Shown here: in pieces, positions 12,652 to 20,782 of the stretch
How the letters are laid out: every line of letters begins with the position of its first letter
How positions within the stretch are numbered: position 1 is the stretch's first letter
Assembly: GCF_000276605.1 (NCBI RefSeq)
Contig: NZ_AKJX01000094.1
Location: forward strand, 1-64,000
DNA from: Acidovorax sp. CF316
GTDB lineage: Bacteria; Pseudomonadota; Gammaproteobacteria; Burkholderiales; Burkholderiaceae_C
Direction: 5' to 3'
DNA: 64,000 nt
Notes under the pieces: model-generated
What the model saw: only the letters and a program-made list of their open reading frames with translations
What the model was told of the DNA's origin: nothing
The model's database searches: none
Program-made: the position numbers and the translations under genes

Positions 12652-12749
12652 TGGCTTGATATTCGATGTAGGGTTGACACTGATTGTACCAACATCGAAG
12701 TCGATACAATATCGGGTATCTACTGACCGCCAACCAAAAGGAGACAAAC
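12652..12749. promoter_or_regulatory. Divergent promoter/operator between racemase-like and Bug genes
   Basis: A gap of 98 bp driving the minus-strand otn operon and the plus-strand transport/lactonase operon. It contains TTGTACCAA (12684-12692), the exact reverse complement of TTGGTACAA at 2300-2308, and GATACAATA (12703-12711), identical to 2137-2145. TTGACA-like bases (gttgaca, 12673-12679) offer a possible -35 toward the Bug gene. Such sharing in a small AT-rich segment points to one regulator for both halves of the island. Confidence 0.6.
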
Positions 12750-13751
12750 GTGCATCTGACCAACGATCAACGCCTTCGCCGACTCGGCCTGATGGCCATA
12801 GGAGGCCTGCTTGCGCTTCCTTCGTACGCGAACACAGACGTCGGGGGCTATCCCAACAAAAACATCACGTTTGTGGTGCCCTACGCTGCGGGCGGCAGCT
12901 CGGATACACGGTCGCGCCAGATTGCGACGAAGCTGTCAGCGGCATACGGTGTTCCGGTGATCGTCGAAAACAGGCCAGGTGCTGGCGGGAATATTGGTAC
13001 GGAGTACATCGCCAAAGCCAAGGGCGATGGCTATGTCATCGGGCTGGGCAACTTTGCACCACTGGCCGTCAACAAGGCCCTGTTCCGCAAGCTCAATTAC
13101 GATCCAGCGACCGATCTGGTGCCTATCGTGATGATTGAGAAGGGACCGCTGATCATGTCGGTCGCACAAGCGTCCCCCTTCAAGTCTGCGAAGGATGTGA
13201 TCGCGGCGGCGAAGGCCAAACCGAATTCGCTGAGCTTCGCTTCCGGCGGTATCGGTGGATCTCACCACCTTGCTGGCGAGTTGCTCCAAGATGCTGCGGG
13301 CATCGAGATGACGCACATTGCCTACAAAGGCGGTGCCCCAGCGACCAATGACCTGATCGCCGGCACCGTGAACATCATGTTCGAGTGGATCTTCGCGGTG
13401 ATGCCCTATGTGTCGGGCAACGAGCCACGGCTGCGCCCGCTGGCCATCACCAGCACCCAGCGCTCTCCGCTGCTCAAAGACGTGCCGACCTTTGAGGAAC
13501 TGGGCATCAAGGGTATGGAGATTTCCAACTGGTTCGGTGTCGTCGCGCCCAAGGGCACGCCCGCGCCCATCATCGCGAAGCTGAACGCCTCGATCAACGA
13601 GATCCTCAAGCAGCCTGAAATGGTGAAAGCCATCACCAGCCTGGGCGATGAGCCGGTAGGCGGCACCCCTGAACAGTTTGGCAGCTTCATCAAGGCTGAG
13701 ACGGCGCGCTGGTCGAAGTTGGTCAAGAGCCACGACATCAAGCCCGAGTAG
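12750..13751 (+). CDS. Bug-type periplasmic solute receptor (TctC family)
   Basis: About 333 residues. I place the start at the GTG at 12750 because AAAGGAG lies just upstream; an upstream in-frame TTG lies within the operator. An N-terminal signal peptide (RRLGLMAIGGLLALPSYAN) precedes the mature domain YPNKNITFVVPYAAGG, which is the Bug ligand-binding opening, followed by NRPGAGGNIGTEYIA and YKGGAPATNDLIAG. Bug proteins bind carboxylated solutes in the periplasm. No TctA/TctB membrane partners are nearby, which is common in this order. Position beside otn genes suggests an aldonate or lactone ligand. Confidence 0.9.
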   Translation: MHLTNDQRLRRLGLMAIGGLLALPSYANTDVGGYPNKNITFVVPYAAGGSSDTRSRQIATKLSAAYGVPVIVENRPGAGGNIGTEYIAKAKGDGYVIGLGNFAPLAVNKALFRKLNYDPATDLVPIVMIEKGPLIMSVAQASPFKSAKDVIAAAKAKPNSLSFASGGIGGSHHLAGELLQDAAGIEMTHIAYKGGAPATNDLIAGTVNIMFEWIFAVMPYVSGNEPRLRPLAITSTQRSPLLKDVPTFEELGIKGMEISNWFGVVAPKGTPAPIIAKLNASINEILKQPEMVKAITSLGDEPVGGTPEQFGSFIKAETARWSKLVKSHDIKPE

Positions 13752-13791
13752 TCCCTTCCATCAATGCAGCGGCCCAGCCGCTGGAGATTCC

Positions 13792-14844
13792 ATGCAACAC
13801 TTCAAGAACGCCGCCATGCGCAGCATGGCCGGCTTGGCGCTCGTCGCGCCAGCATTCACCTTCGCTCAGACATCCAGCCAAACTCTGTACGGCATCATGG
13901 ATGTGACCGTCCGCCACGCCAGTAATGCAGGTGCCAACCGGGGCGGGCTCACCAACGTCGGCGACGGCCTGTTCGGCGGCTCGCGCCTGGGCTTCAAGGG
14001 GACTGAGGACCTCGGCGGCGGAACCCGGGCCTTCTATGTGCTGGAGATGGGGATCGATCCATCCACCGGCCTGGCCCAGCAGTCCACAGCCACGGCCAAC
14101 TACGGCCAGGTGGCATCCGCAGCGGGACGCGCCTTCGGCCGTGAATCACTGGTAGGCGTGTCCTCGGACGCATTGGGAGTGCTCACGCTGGGCCGCCAGT
14201 ACACACTGGCGCACCAGGCTGCTGCGCGCATCCAGCCCATGGGCAACCCCAATACTGATGCGATCACGGTGCTTAGCAACCACCACATGGCGCGCCAAGA
14301 CAACATGATCAAGTACGCAAAGGACCTTGGTCCCGTCACGCTGGCTGGCAGCGTGACGCTGTCCGAAGGAAATGGCCGCGGCAGCGGACTTTCGGCGACA
14401 TACGCCAGCGGGCCATTCGAGGCCGTGGCGTATGGTCAGAACCTGTCGGCAGCCACTGGCGGCGAGACGCGCAAGATCCGCGGTGCTGGGGTGGCATACC
14501 GCATCAGCACGGATTGGAAGGCGTTCCTCGCCTACATGGAGCGCAGCCACGAGATCAGCCTGCAACGCAACAAGGTCGCTTCCATCGGCGTCAACTACAG
14601 TGTCACTCCACTGCTCACGCTGACGGCGAGCTACACGCAAGACCGCCAAAACGCGTTCGCCGCCAATGGCTCGGGGGACCGAAAAGTCGCGTGGGTCTCC
14701 GCGGACTACTACCTGTCCAAACGGACGGATGTGTACGCAGAAGTGGACCGCAACCGGATCGATGGCGGCTACGTGCTGCCTGCGTTCATGGGCACGCGCG
14801 GCTCGCAGACGGGTGTGACTGTCGGTCTGCGTCATCGGTTCTGA
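13792..14844 (+). CDS. Gram-negative trimeric porin
   Basis: 350 residues. A signal peptide (MRSMAGLALVAPAFTFAQ) is followed by SSQTLYGIMDVTVRHAS, the typical first strand of betaproteobacterial porins. GSRLGFKGTEDLGGG and a C-terminus ending in aromatic Phe (GVTVGLRHRF) are the classic outer-membrane insertion pattern. The start at 13792 has GGAG 6 bases upstream. It lies between two Bug receptor genes in the same direction, so it probably serves outer-membrane entry of the same solute. Confidence 0.93.
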   Translation: MQHFKNAAMRSMAGLALVAPAFTFAQTSSQTLYGIMDVTVRHASNAGANRGGLTNVGDGLFGGSRLGFKGTEDLGGGTRAFYVLEMGIDPSTGLAQQSTATANYGQVASAAGRAFGRESLVGVSSDALGVLTLGRQYTLAHQAAARIQPMGNPNTDAITVLSNHHMARQDNMIKYAKDLGPVTLAGSVTLSEGNGRGSGLSATYASGPFEAVAYGQNLSAATGGETRKIRGAGVAYRISTDWKAFLAYMERSHEISLQRNKVASIGVNYSVTPLLTLTASYTQDRQNAFAANGSGDRKVAWVSADYYLSKRTDVYAEVDRNRIDGGYVLPAFMGTRGSQTGVTVGLRHRF

Positions 14845-14858
14845 GAGGAGCACGGAAC

Positions 14859-15830
14859 ATGTCTCACTTCCTGATCGCACGCCGCGCCCTCTTGTTGGCG
14901 GGCCTTGCGGCCTCATCGCTCGCCATCGCTCAGTCTTATCCCACCAAGCCGGTTCGGCTGATCGTGCCCTTCGCCGCCGGCGGACCCAACGACGTGATGG
15001 CCCGTGTGCTCGCGAAGCGCCTGACGGGCGACACGGGTCAGCCCTTTGTGGTGGACAACAAGCCGGGGGCCGGCGGCATCATCGGCACGGATGCCGTGGC
15101 CAAGGCCACGGCCGACGGCTACACGCTGGGCTTCATCAGCGGACCTGTGACCATGGCCCCGGCCTTGCAGCCGAAGATGCCGTACGAGACCATGCGCGAC
15201 CTGGTGCCAGTGGCGCGCGTGGCTGAGTCGCCGATGGTGATGATGGTCCCCGCAACCTCGAACTTCAAAACTGCGGGCGAACTCATCGAGTTCGCGAAGA
15301 AGAATCCGGAGAAGCTGACCTATGGGACTGGGGGTGTGGGGAGTACGCCGCACCTCACGACCGAACTGCTCTCCAGCATCACGGGCGCGAAGTTCTTGCA
15401 TGTGCCCTACAAGGGCGGCGGCGAGTCGATCAAGGCTGTGATGGGGGGCGAGGTCGATCTGTTGATCGACAGCGTGACGAGCACCGGTTCGGCATTTGCC
15501 TCGGGCCGCATCAAAGGCCTGGGCATCGGCTCCGCCAAGCGCCTGCCAACCTTGGCCAATGTCCCTACCTTCGAAGAAGCAGGACTGAAGGGCTTCAAGG
15601 TAGAGCACTGGGTGGGCATCGTCGCTACGGCCAAGACGCCCCAGCCGGTGCTGGACGCACTGCAGGCCCAGATCGCCAAGGCGCTGCAAAGTCCTGAGGT
15701 CGCGAAGAAGTTCGAAGAACTGGGCGCGCGCACTGTCTCGGACACGCCCGCAGAGTTCGACAAGTTCATGCGCGAGGAATTGGCCAAGTGGCAGCAGCTG
15801 GTCAAGACCGCCAAGATCCAAACGCAGTGA
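14859..15830 (+). CDS. Second Bug-type periplasmic solute receptor
   Basis: 323 residues from the ATG at 14859, which is preceded by GAGGAG. A signal peptide (RRALLLAGLAASSLAIAQ) precedes YPTKPVRLIVPFAAGGPNDV. KPGAGGIIGTDAVAKATADG and VPYKGGGESIKAVMGGEVD are the usual Bug ligand-loop motifs. It differs clearly from the receptor at 12750, so the operon may recognise two related acids, for example the lactone and the open acid. The stop overlaps the next start (GTGA at 15827-15830). Confidence 0.92.
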   Translation: MSHFLIARRALLLAGLAASSLAIAQSYPTKPVRLIVPFAAGGPNDVMARVLAKRLTGDTGQPFVVDNKPGAGGIIGTDAVAKATADGYTLGFISGPVTMAPALQPKMPYETMRDLVPVARVAESPMVMMVPATSNFKTAGELIEFAKKNPEKLTYGTGGVGSTPHLTTELLSSITGAKFLHVPYKGGGESIKAVMGGEVDLLIDSVTSTGSAFASGRIKGLGIGSAKRLPTLANVPTFEEAGLKGFKVEHWVGIVATAKTPQPVLDALQAQIAKALQSPEVAKKFEELGARTVSDTPAEFDKFMREELAKWQQLVKTAKIQTQ

Positions 15831-16696
15831 GCGAGCCATCCTTCCAGCTACCGCAGAGCGTGCTCTGTGACACCCACGTCCATGTGTTCGACGCGGCACG
15901 GTTCCCTTTCGCGGAGCGCCGACGCTTTACGCCGGGCTATGCGGGCGTGGATCGGCTGGTCGAGCACCTGCATCACATCGGCGCGGGTCGGGTGGTGCTG
16001 GTGCAGCCGAGCGTGTACGGTAGCGACCACGGCTGCCTGGCACATGCGCTGCAGCGGTTGAAAGGCCGCGGACGCGGTGTGGCCGTGCTGGCACCTACCA
16101 GTACGGCCTACGAGATTGCAGGACTGGACGCACTTGGGGTACGCGCCACCCGCATCAACTTCGTTGTGGATGACAATGCCGACGCATCCGCTGCGCGTGA
16201 TGCAGTCACGCAAGCGATCCGGCAGGTGCCTGCGCACTGGCATGTGCAGCTGCACGTCACCCTGGGCGTGTTGCGCGAACTCAGCGACCTCATCCGAAGT
16301 AGCTCCTGCCACTTCGTGCTCGATCACATCGGGCTCCCCCCCGTCACGCCCCGTGCTGCGGAGAGCGAAGAGTGGCGGGAAGTGTGCGACTTGGCTGCAG
16401 CGGGCAAGCTCTCCGTGAAGCTGTCCGCGCCCTACCTTTCCGCTGCAGATGCAGAACTGCTCGCGCCGATGGCCCAAAGCCTCCTGCAGGCCGCCCCCCG
16501 TGCCGTGCTATGGGGGACAAACTGGCCGCACACGCAGGGCACGGCACGCTCAGCGCCGGCAACACCCGACGCAATCGAACCGTTCCGCGAAGTGGATGAC
16601 CTTGCCTGGCTTGCCCGGTGCCAGGGTTGGCTGGAGACAGCCGGCCTGGCGGCCGATACCCTGGATGCCAACGCACAACGGCTCTATGAATTCTGA
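15827..16696 (+). CDS. Amidohydrolase-2 family hydrolase (2-pyrone-4,6-dicarboxylate lactonase-like)
   Basis: 289 residues from a GTG that overlaps the preceding stop, implying translational coupling. The TIM-barrel metal motif is present (CDTHVHVFD), with later pieces VLDHIGLPP and ALWGTNWPHTQ-type residues near the C-terminus (VLWGTNWPHTQG). Members hydrolyse lactones or decarboxylate aromatic acids; the closest recognisable pattern is the pyrone-dicarboxylate lactonase group. Together with the beta-propeller lactonase that follows, I infer hydrolysis of a sugar lactone after uptake. No signal peptide is seen, so it is cytoplasmic. Confidence 0.82.
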   Translation: MSEPSFQLPQSVLCDTHVHVFDAARFPFAERRRFTPGYAGVDRLVEHLHHIGAGRVVLVQPSVYGSDHGCLAHALQRLKGRGRGVAVLAPTSTAYEIAGLDALGVRATRINFVVDDNADASAARDAVTQAIRQVPAHWHVQLHVTLGVLRELSDLIRSSSCHFVLDHIGLPPVTPRAAESEEWREVCDLAAAGKLSVKLSAPYLSAADAELLAPMAQSLLQAAPRAVLWGTNWPHTQGTARSAPATPDAIEPFREVDDLAWLARCQGWLETAGLAADTLDANAQRLYEF

Positions 16697-16714
16697 CCCA
16701 TTGAAGACCTTCTG

Positions 16715-17806
16715 ATGACATCGAAGAACGACCCCAACCCAGCTCCGCGCTATGCCTATGTGGGATCGCGCACCACGCGCGAAAGGAATTCCCGGGGTGA
16801 AGGTATCAGTGTCTATGCCATCGAAGCCGATGGACGGCTGCGCCTGACGCAGGTTTTCGGCGGGCTTGTGAATCCTTCGTTTCTGGCGTTGAACAGTGAC
16901 CGTAGCCGCCTTTACACGGTGCATGGCGATGGCCATGATGTCAGCGTGCTGGCCGTTGACCCCGAACACGGCACGCTTTCGCTGCTGCAGACACAGGAGT
17001 GCGGTGGCCTCAACCCGGTGCATCTGGCGCTGGATCCAACTGAACAGTGGCTGCTCGTTTCTGATCACCTCGGCGTTGGCCGCCAGGGCGGCGCTTTGTT
17101 GGTGATGCCCGTACTATCGGACGGAACATTGGGGCCGGTGTGCCAACGCGTGGAGATGACCGGCACGCCGGGACCTCATCGAAAGGAGCAACCGCATGCA
17201 AAGCCTCATTGCAACGTGTTTGATCCAAATGGCAGGTACGTGGTGGTGCCCGACAAGGGACTGGATAGAGTGTTCGTGTTTCCGTTTGTCAACGGCGAGA
17301 TCGTTGAGGGGGCTACGCGCTGGGCCGATACGCGAGCAGGCGCCGGCCCCAGGCACGTGGCCTTTCATCCTTCGCTGTCAACTGCGTACGTGGTTAACGA
17401 ACTCGATTCCACGGTCACAGCTTACCGGTTCGACAAGGAAACGGGCGTGCTCAATCCGTTCCAGATTCTGTCCACGTTACCCGACTCATTCATCGGCAAC
17501 AATACTGGTTCGGGAATCGCTATCTCACACAATGGCTGCTACCTCTACACCTCTAACCGGGGACACGACAGCATTGCCACCTTCGCTATCGATCTGCTCA
17601 AGGAAAGCTTGTCTTTTCAGGGAACGACGTCTTCGATGGGCCGCACGCCTCGGTTTTTTACGATGGACCGCAAAGGCACATGCTTCTACGTTCTGAACGA
17701 GGACAGCGACTCCATAGTGGTCTTTTCTGTCGATCCAGAGGAGGGTGCGATGGGAACAGTCCTCGATACGCTGGACTGTGCAAGCCCCGTCTGCCTGGTA
17801 ATGTGA
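16715..17806 (+). CDS. Seven-bladed beta-propeller lactonase (6-phosphogluconolactonase/Pgl type)
   Basis: 363 residues of repeating propeller blades. Visible pieces are YAYVGSRT at the start, GLVNPSFLALNSDRSRLYTV, GGLNPVHLALDPTEQWLLV, GAGPRHVAFHPSLSTAYVVN, GSGIAISHNGCYLYTSNRGH and TPRFFTMDRKGTCFYVLNE. Each has the Pgl-family blade ending. Family members hydrolyse aldono-lactones or carboxymuconolactones. As last gene of the transport operon it probably opens a sugar lactone to the tetronate or aldonate used by the otn set. No secretion signal is evident. Confidence 0.88.
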   Translation: MTSKNDPNPAPRYAYVGSRTTRERNSRGEGISVYAIEADGRLRLTQVFGGLVNPSFLALNSDRSRLYTVHGDGHDVSVLAVDPEHGTLSLLQTQECGGLNPVHLALDPTEQWLLVSDHLGVGRQGGALLVMPVLSDGTLGPVCQRVEMTGTPGPHRKEQPHAKPHCNVFDPNGRYVVVPDKGLDRVFVFPFVNGEIVEGATRWADTRAGAGPRHVAFHPSLSTAYVVNELDSTVTAYRFDKETGVLNPFQILSTLPDSFIGNNTGSGIAISHNGCYLYTSNRGHDSIATFAIDLLKESLSFQGTTSSMGRTPRFFTMDRKGTCFYVLNEDSDSIVVFSVDPEEGAMGTVLDTLDCASPVCLVM

Positions 17807-17876
17807 GCTTGCGCAGGGCACGTTGATGAATAGCGTTCCCGGTGAGATGAAAGGCGAGGCGGTGCGGTTGCGCAAT

Positions 17877-18218
17877 GCGGTGGCCTACAACGCAGGGCTG
17901 GGCATCGCCATTGAGCGGCTGCTGACGGACAATGCCGCAGCGCTTCGCTCACGTGAGTTCATAGCTGCCCGCGCAACATTAGGCATCCGAAACAAGTTTA
18001 TTCGGGCCTGTCGGATCCAGACCGTTGGCAAGGCATCGCGATTCATCCAATCTGCACTGCGAGATTGGACCTACGGCTGAAGCTACCAGAACTCGGGCCA
18101 GCGAACGCTGGCCTTCGCAAGTTGGCGGCACCGTTACAACTGGCACCGGCCGCACAGTGGCATTGGCGGCCTGGTGCCTACCGCGAGGCTCGATCCCCAC
18201 TGGAAAATTATCTATTGA
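17877..18218 (+). pseudogene. IS481-type transposase C-terminal remnant
   Basis: Translation gives IAIERLLTDNAAALRSREF, then TVGKASRFIQSALRDWTYG, a stop at 18078-18080, then in the same frame HRYNWHRPHSGIGGLVP. These are the end of an IS481/IS3-like DDE transposase. The TDN aspartate is kept, but the glutamate expected in GKAERFIQ is serine, so the catalytic triad is broken even without the stop. No N-terminal half or terminal inverted repeats were found. It sits exactly at the right edge of the sugar-acid island. Confidence 0.82.
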
Positions 18219-18228
18219 CTCATCACCT

Positions 18229-18702
18229 CTAGGCGGCAATCTCATGCTGCATTACGTCTACCCATCGAGCGTTGACGAGCTGCGCCATCCGCTCGGGTGA
18301 AACCCTGACACCTGCATTGTTTGCACCTGCGGCTGGAAGTACTTCGCTGAAGCTCCGCAGCGAGACATCGCAATAGACATCGAGCTGGCTGGCGAGACCG
18401 AAGGGCCCAACGCCGCCAACTGGGTGACCGGTTGCCTTCTCCACCTCACTCGCCGCGAGGAAGCGGGCCTTTGCCCCGAACTGGTCTTTGTACTTTCTGT
18501 TGTCAAGTCGAGCGTCGCCTCTCGCAACGAGCAAGATGACTTGCTCGCCTACGCTCAGCGAAAGCGTCTTGGCAATCTGCCCTGGATTGACACCGAACGC
18601 CGTAGCCGCCATTGCGACGGTCGCGCCACTCTCATTCACCTCAATGATTGAGAGATCCGGGGCCTTCTCGGCGAGAAACTTTTTGACGGACTGGAGACTC
18701 AT
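18229..18702 (-). CDS. YbaK/EbsC-type aminoacyl-tRNA editing domain protein
   Basis: About 157 residues, free-standing. Motifs of the editing domain are VAMAATAFGVNPGQIAKTL, VILLVARGDARLDNRKYK, and VGGVGPFGLAS, the GxxxPxG region with the family lysine nearby. Free-standing YbaK-type proteins hydrolyse mischarged tRNAs such as Cys- or Ala-tRNA(Pro). Start could be ATG at 18702 or 18717. It stands alone beside the transposase remnant, with no evident operon partner. Confidence 0.87.
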   Translation of the reverse strand: MSLQSVKKFLAEKAPDLSIIEVNESGATVAMAATAFGVNPGQIAKTLSLSVGEQVILLVARGDARLDNRKYKDQFGAKARFLAASEVEKATGHPVGGVGPFGLASQLDVYCDVSLRSFSEVLPAAGANNAGVRVSPERMAQLVNARWVDVMQHEIAA

Positions 18703-18953
18703 GATGAAAGTTGCCAATGAAAGCTATGAATGTTCGTTGGACAGCAACACAGGGTGCGATTGCTTCGCTTTCACCCCGCTTGTGCTACGTTAGGTTCTCA
18801 GTATTGTTCTCCACAGGCCTCGCGTACATTGGCTAAAACGCCATATTCGTGGCCGTTTTCGACATCCTTTTGTCGGCTTCGCGGGAGATGCGTAGGCAGG
18901 CTACCCAGCCATTTCTGTGCACACTATCAAGCGTGCTTTTCGTCGTTAGGGAG
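18703..18953. other. Gap upstream of ybaK
   Basis: About 250 bases with scattered open frames on both strands but no ribosome-binding site or domain I recognise. It would hold the ybaK promoter. Stretches on the minus strand could be eroded coding sequence continuing from the small ORF at 18954-19133, but nothing specific can be said. Confidence 0.4.
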
Positions 18954-19133
18954 CTAACCATCCGCAGTCGCTGCGACGTCGCTGCAACCATCATCGATGG
19001 CACCGAGGAGTACGCGGGCGTATGCGAAGTGGATGTCTCTCGCCGAGCTGACAATCGCTGATGATGGCTCGCTGAACAAGAATGGAAGAGAAATGAAGTC
19101 CGGCTGTCCCCATGTTCTCTGCCAGAGTTTCAT
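18954..19133 (-). CDS. Small 59-residue ORF overlapping rraA-like gene
   Basis: The ATG at 19133 overlaps the stop of the upstream RraA-type gene as ATGA, with GAGGA just before it, so it could be translated by coupling. It reads MKLWQRTWGQPDFISLPF at the start and ends in SDVAATADG. I do not recognise the family. It could be a genuine small protein, or the first part of a longer gene cut short by the stop at 18954. Confidence 0.3.
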   Translation of the reverse strand: MKLWQRTWGQPDFISLPFLFSEPSSAIVSSARDIHFAYARVLLGAIDDGCSDVAATADG

Positions 19134-19837
19134 TCCTCGATTGCGCCACCAATCGAACGCAGATGTTGTCGGAACGTAATGCTCTCGTCAGCGTTCCTGG
19201 TCGCCAGAAATTCATCGAACCGAGCCTGCTTCCTGAAATTCGTACCAAGTTGCATCCGTGCCGCTTGACTGCGCTCGGTGTCGCGAATCGCGGCTGCGAG
19301 CTCCGACACGCCTTGGGCTTGGCTCAAGGGCATGAAGATCACCCCATCGTCGTCTGCCAAGACGAAGTCGTCGGAGGTGACCTCATGCTCTCCACACCTG
19401 GCAGAAGTGAGCGCTGCCGCCTCCTGCGTCTCCAAACGCTGCGGCCCCGTCGGCAACGTGCCAAGGCTGAAGATCGGTAGCCTGATGGTCCGCAATTCAG
19501 ATGAATCGCGATGCAATCCCCAGATGACGATACCGCGGAGGCCAGCCAGGGCCGTCTCCAAAGTTACGAGATCGCCAACACAGGCCTCATCCAGTCGCCC
19601 GCCGTTGTCGACCACCAGAATATCTCCGGGAGCCGCACGGTCGATCGCTTCGAGAAAAACGTCGACGCTGCCATAGTGCCGAGCAGGACATGCTCGACCG
19701 ACGATGTGAGATTCGCTCCACAAGGGACGAATTCCAGCTGGAGCACACCGAACCGCGATGCCCAGACGCATACATGCATCCGCGACGTGCGGCGTCGTGA
19801 GGTCAAGGTAAGTACGTTGAAGCTGCAAAGAGTCCAT
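19130..19837 (-). CDS. RraA-family / 4-hydroxy-4-methyl-2-oxoglutarate aldolase-type protein
   Basis: 235 residues with the RraA fold: TPHVADACMRLG near the N-terminus, GDILVVDNGGRLDEACVGD (the metal/pyruvate-binding glycine loop), and GIVIWGLHRDSSEL, followed by DDFVLADDDGVIFMP. Enzymes of this family cleave 4-hydroxy-4-methyl-2-oxoglutarate or decarboxylate oxaloacetate using a divalent metal; other members only bind RNase E. The usual GxxRD motif reads WGLHRDS, keeping Arg-Asp. It follows the acetoacetate-decarboxylase-like gene with no gap and an AGGAG ribosome site. A catabolic aldolase is the better guess given the operon. Confidence 0.82.
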   Translation of the reverse strand: MDSLQLQRTYLDLTTPHVADACMRLGIAVRCAPAGIRPLWSESHIVGRACPARHYGSVDVFLEAIDRAAPGDILVVDNGGRLDEACVGDLVTLETALAGLRGIVIWGLHRDSSELRTIRLPIFSLGTLPTGPQRLETQEAAALTSARCGEHEVTSDDFVLADDDGVIFMPLSQAQGVSELAAAIRDTERSQAARMQLGTNFRKQARFDEFLATRNADESITFRQHLRSIGGAIEE

Positions 19838-19838
19838 G

Positions 19839-20690
19839 TCATTTCTCCTCAGACGAACCAGGCTGAGCGAGGCTGCGAAGGTCCCGAAGCAGATAGTTGT
19901 TTCGGTTCGTCATCGCAAGCGAGTACCGCCAGCCGCGACCGATCCTCGTTGGACGTAGGGCAGCCAGGGGCTCCGTTGGCGAATCAAAGATCGTCAATGC
20001 TGCATCACCTTTCCAGACAGGGCTGGCCTGTACGTTTTCACCCTGGAGCCGCACAAGTTCGTAGACAGCCGGCTGATCGTGCTGCCCCTCGAACATCGAT
20101 GGGAAGTGTCGAAGGGCAACGATTGGCCGGCTCCCAAACGTGACCGCCGACGTGTCCGCAGGGCCAGAGAGCTTCACGTGTCCTTCCGCCAAACGCCTAT
20201 CCTTGACTGCAACCGTACCAGCAAAGGTCGCACCAGGCTCGAGCCTCGGAGAAGCAATAGAAGGTACGCCCATTGAACGCGTGATCCACACCGAGCCGAT
20301 CTTCTTGGGATAGCCCAGAGCCCAGCCGCGCGCGAGCGACGTATCCTGGTCAACCACGATGTAAGGGCAATACTGCATGAGCTTACCCTCATGCTGGACG
20401 CTCACGAGCACGATGCACTCACGGTACTGGGCCCGAATGGGATCCAGCAATTCGCCCCCAGTGTTAGTACAAGCTTGCCAATCGACAAAGGAGACCGTCA
20501 TCAGCCCACGTTCGTCAGGGTGAAGACTCAGACCAGGCGGCAGCAGCGCCTCAACGGCGGAGGGTTCCGCCCAGCACTCGATCGTAATGAAGTCGGCCGC
20601 GTAATGCCACGGTGGATTGGGGGCAATACTGGCTCTCCCGTCATGGGAAAAAGGCCCCATGAAGCCCTGAGCTGCGGTGAAATGGGTCAT
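19839..20690 (-). CDS. Acetoacetate decarboxylase-family protein
   Basis: 283 residues from the ATG at 20690, which has AGGAG upstream; the longer open frame to 21032 lies inside ggt. The Schiff-base lysine motif is clear (RGWALGYPKKIGSVW), matching YPKKLG of acetoacetate decarboxylase. SVQHEGKLMQYCPYIVVDQ and the C-terminal barrel part are also present. The family includes true decarboxylases and aldolase-dehydratases that act on 2-oxo acids. Being directly upstream of an RraA-type aldolase and downstream of an aminotransferase, it may act on a branched or dicarboxylic oxoacid rather than acetoacetate. Confidence 0.85.
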   Translation of the reverse strand: MTHFTAAQGFMGPFSHDGRASIAPNPPWHYAADFITIECWAEPSAVEALLPPGLSLHPDERGLMTVSFVDWQACTNTGGELLDPIRAQYRECIVLVSVQHEGKLMQYCPYIVVDQDTSLARGWALGYPKKIGSVWITRSMGVPSIASPRLEPGATFAGTVAVKDRRLAEGHVKLSGPADTSAVTFGSRPIVALRHFPSMFEGQHDQPAVYELVRLQGENVQASPVWKGDAALTIFDSPTEPLAALRPTRIGRGWRYSLAMTNRNNYLLRDLRSLAQPGSSEEK

Positions 20691-20782
20691 ATGAACTCCT
20701 GTTTTGAAAAATGAGCGAATATCCCGGCGCTTGCGCAGCGTCCGGGGACGGGCTGAATTGGTTGCATGTGGGGTGCATGCCG

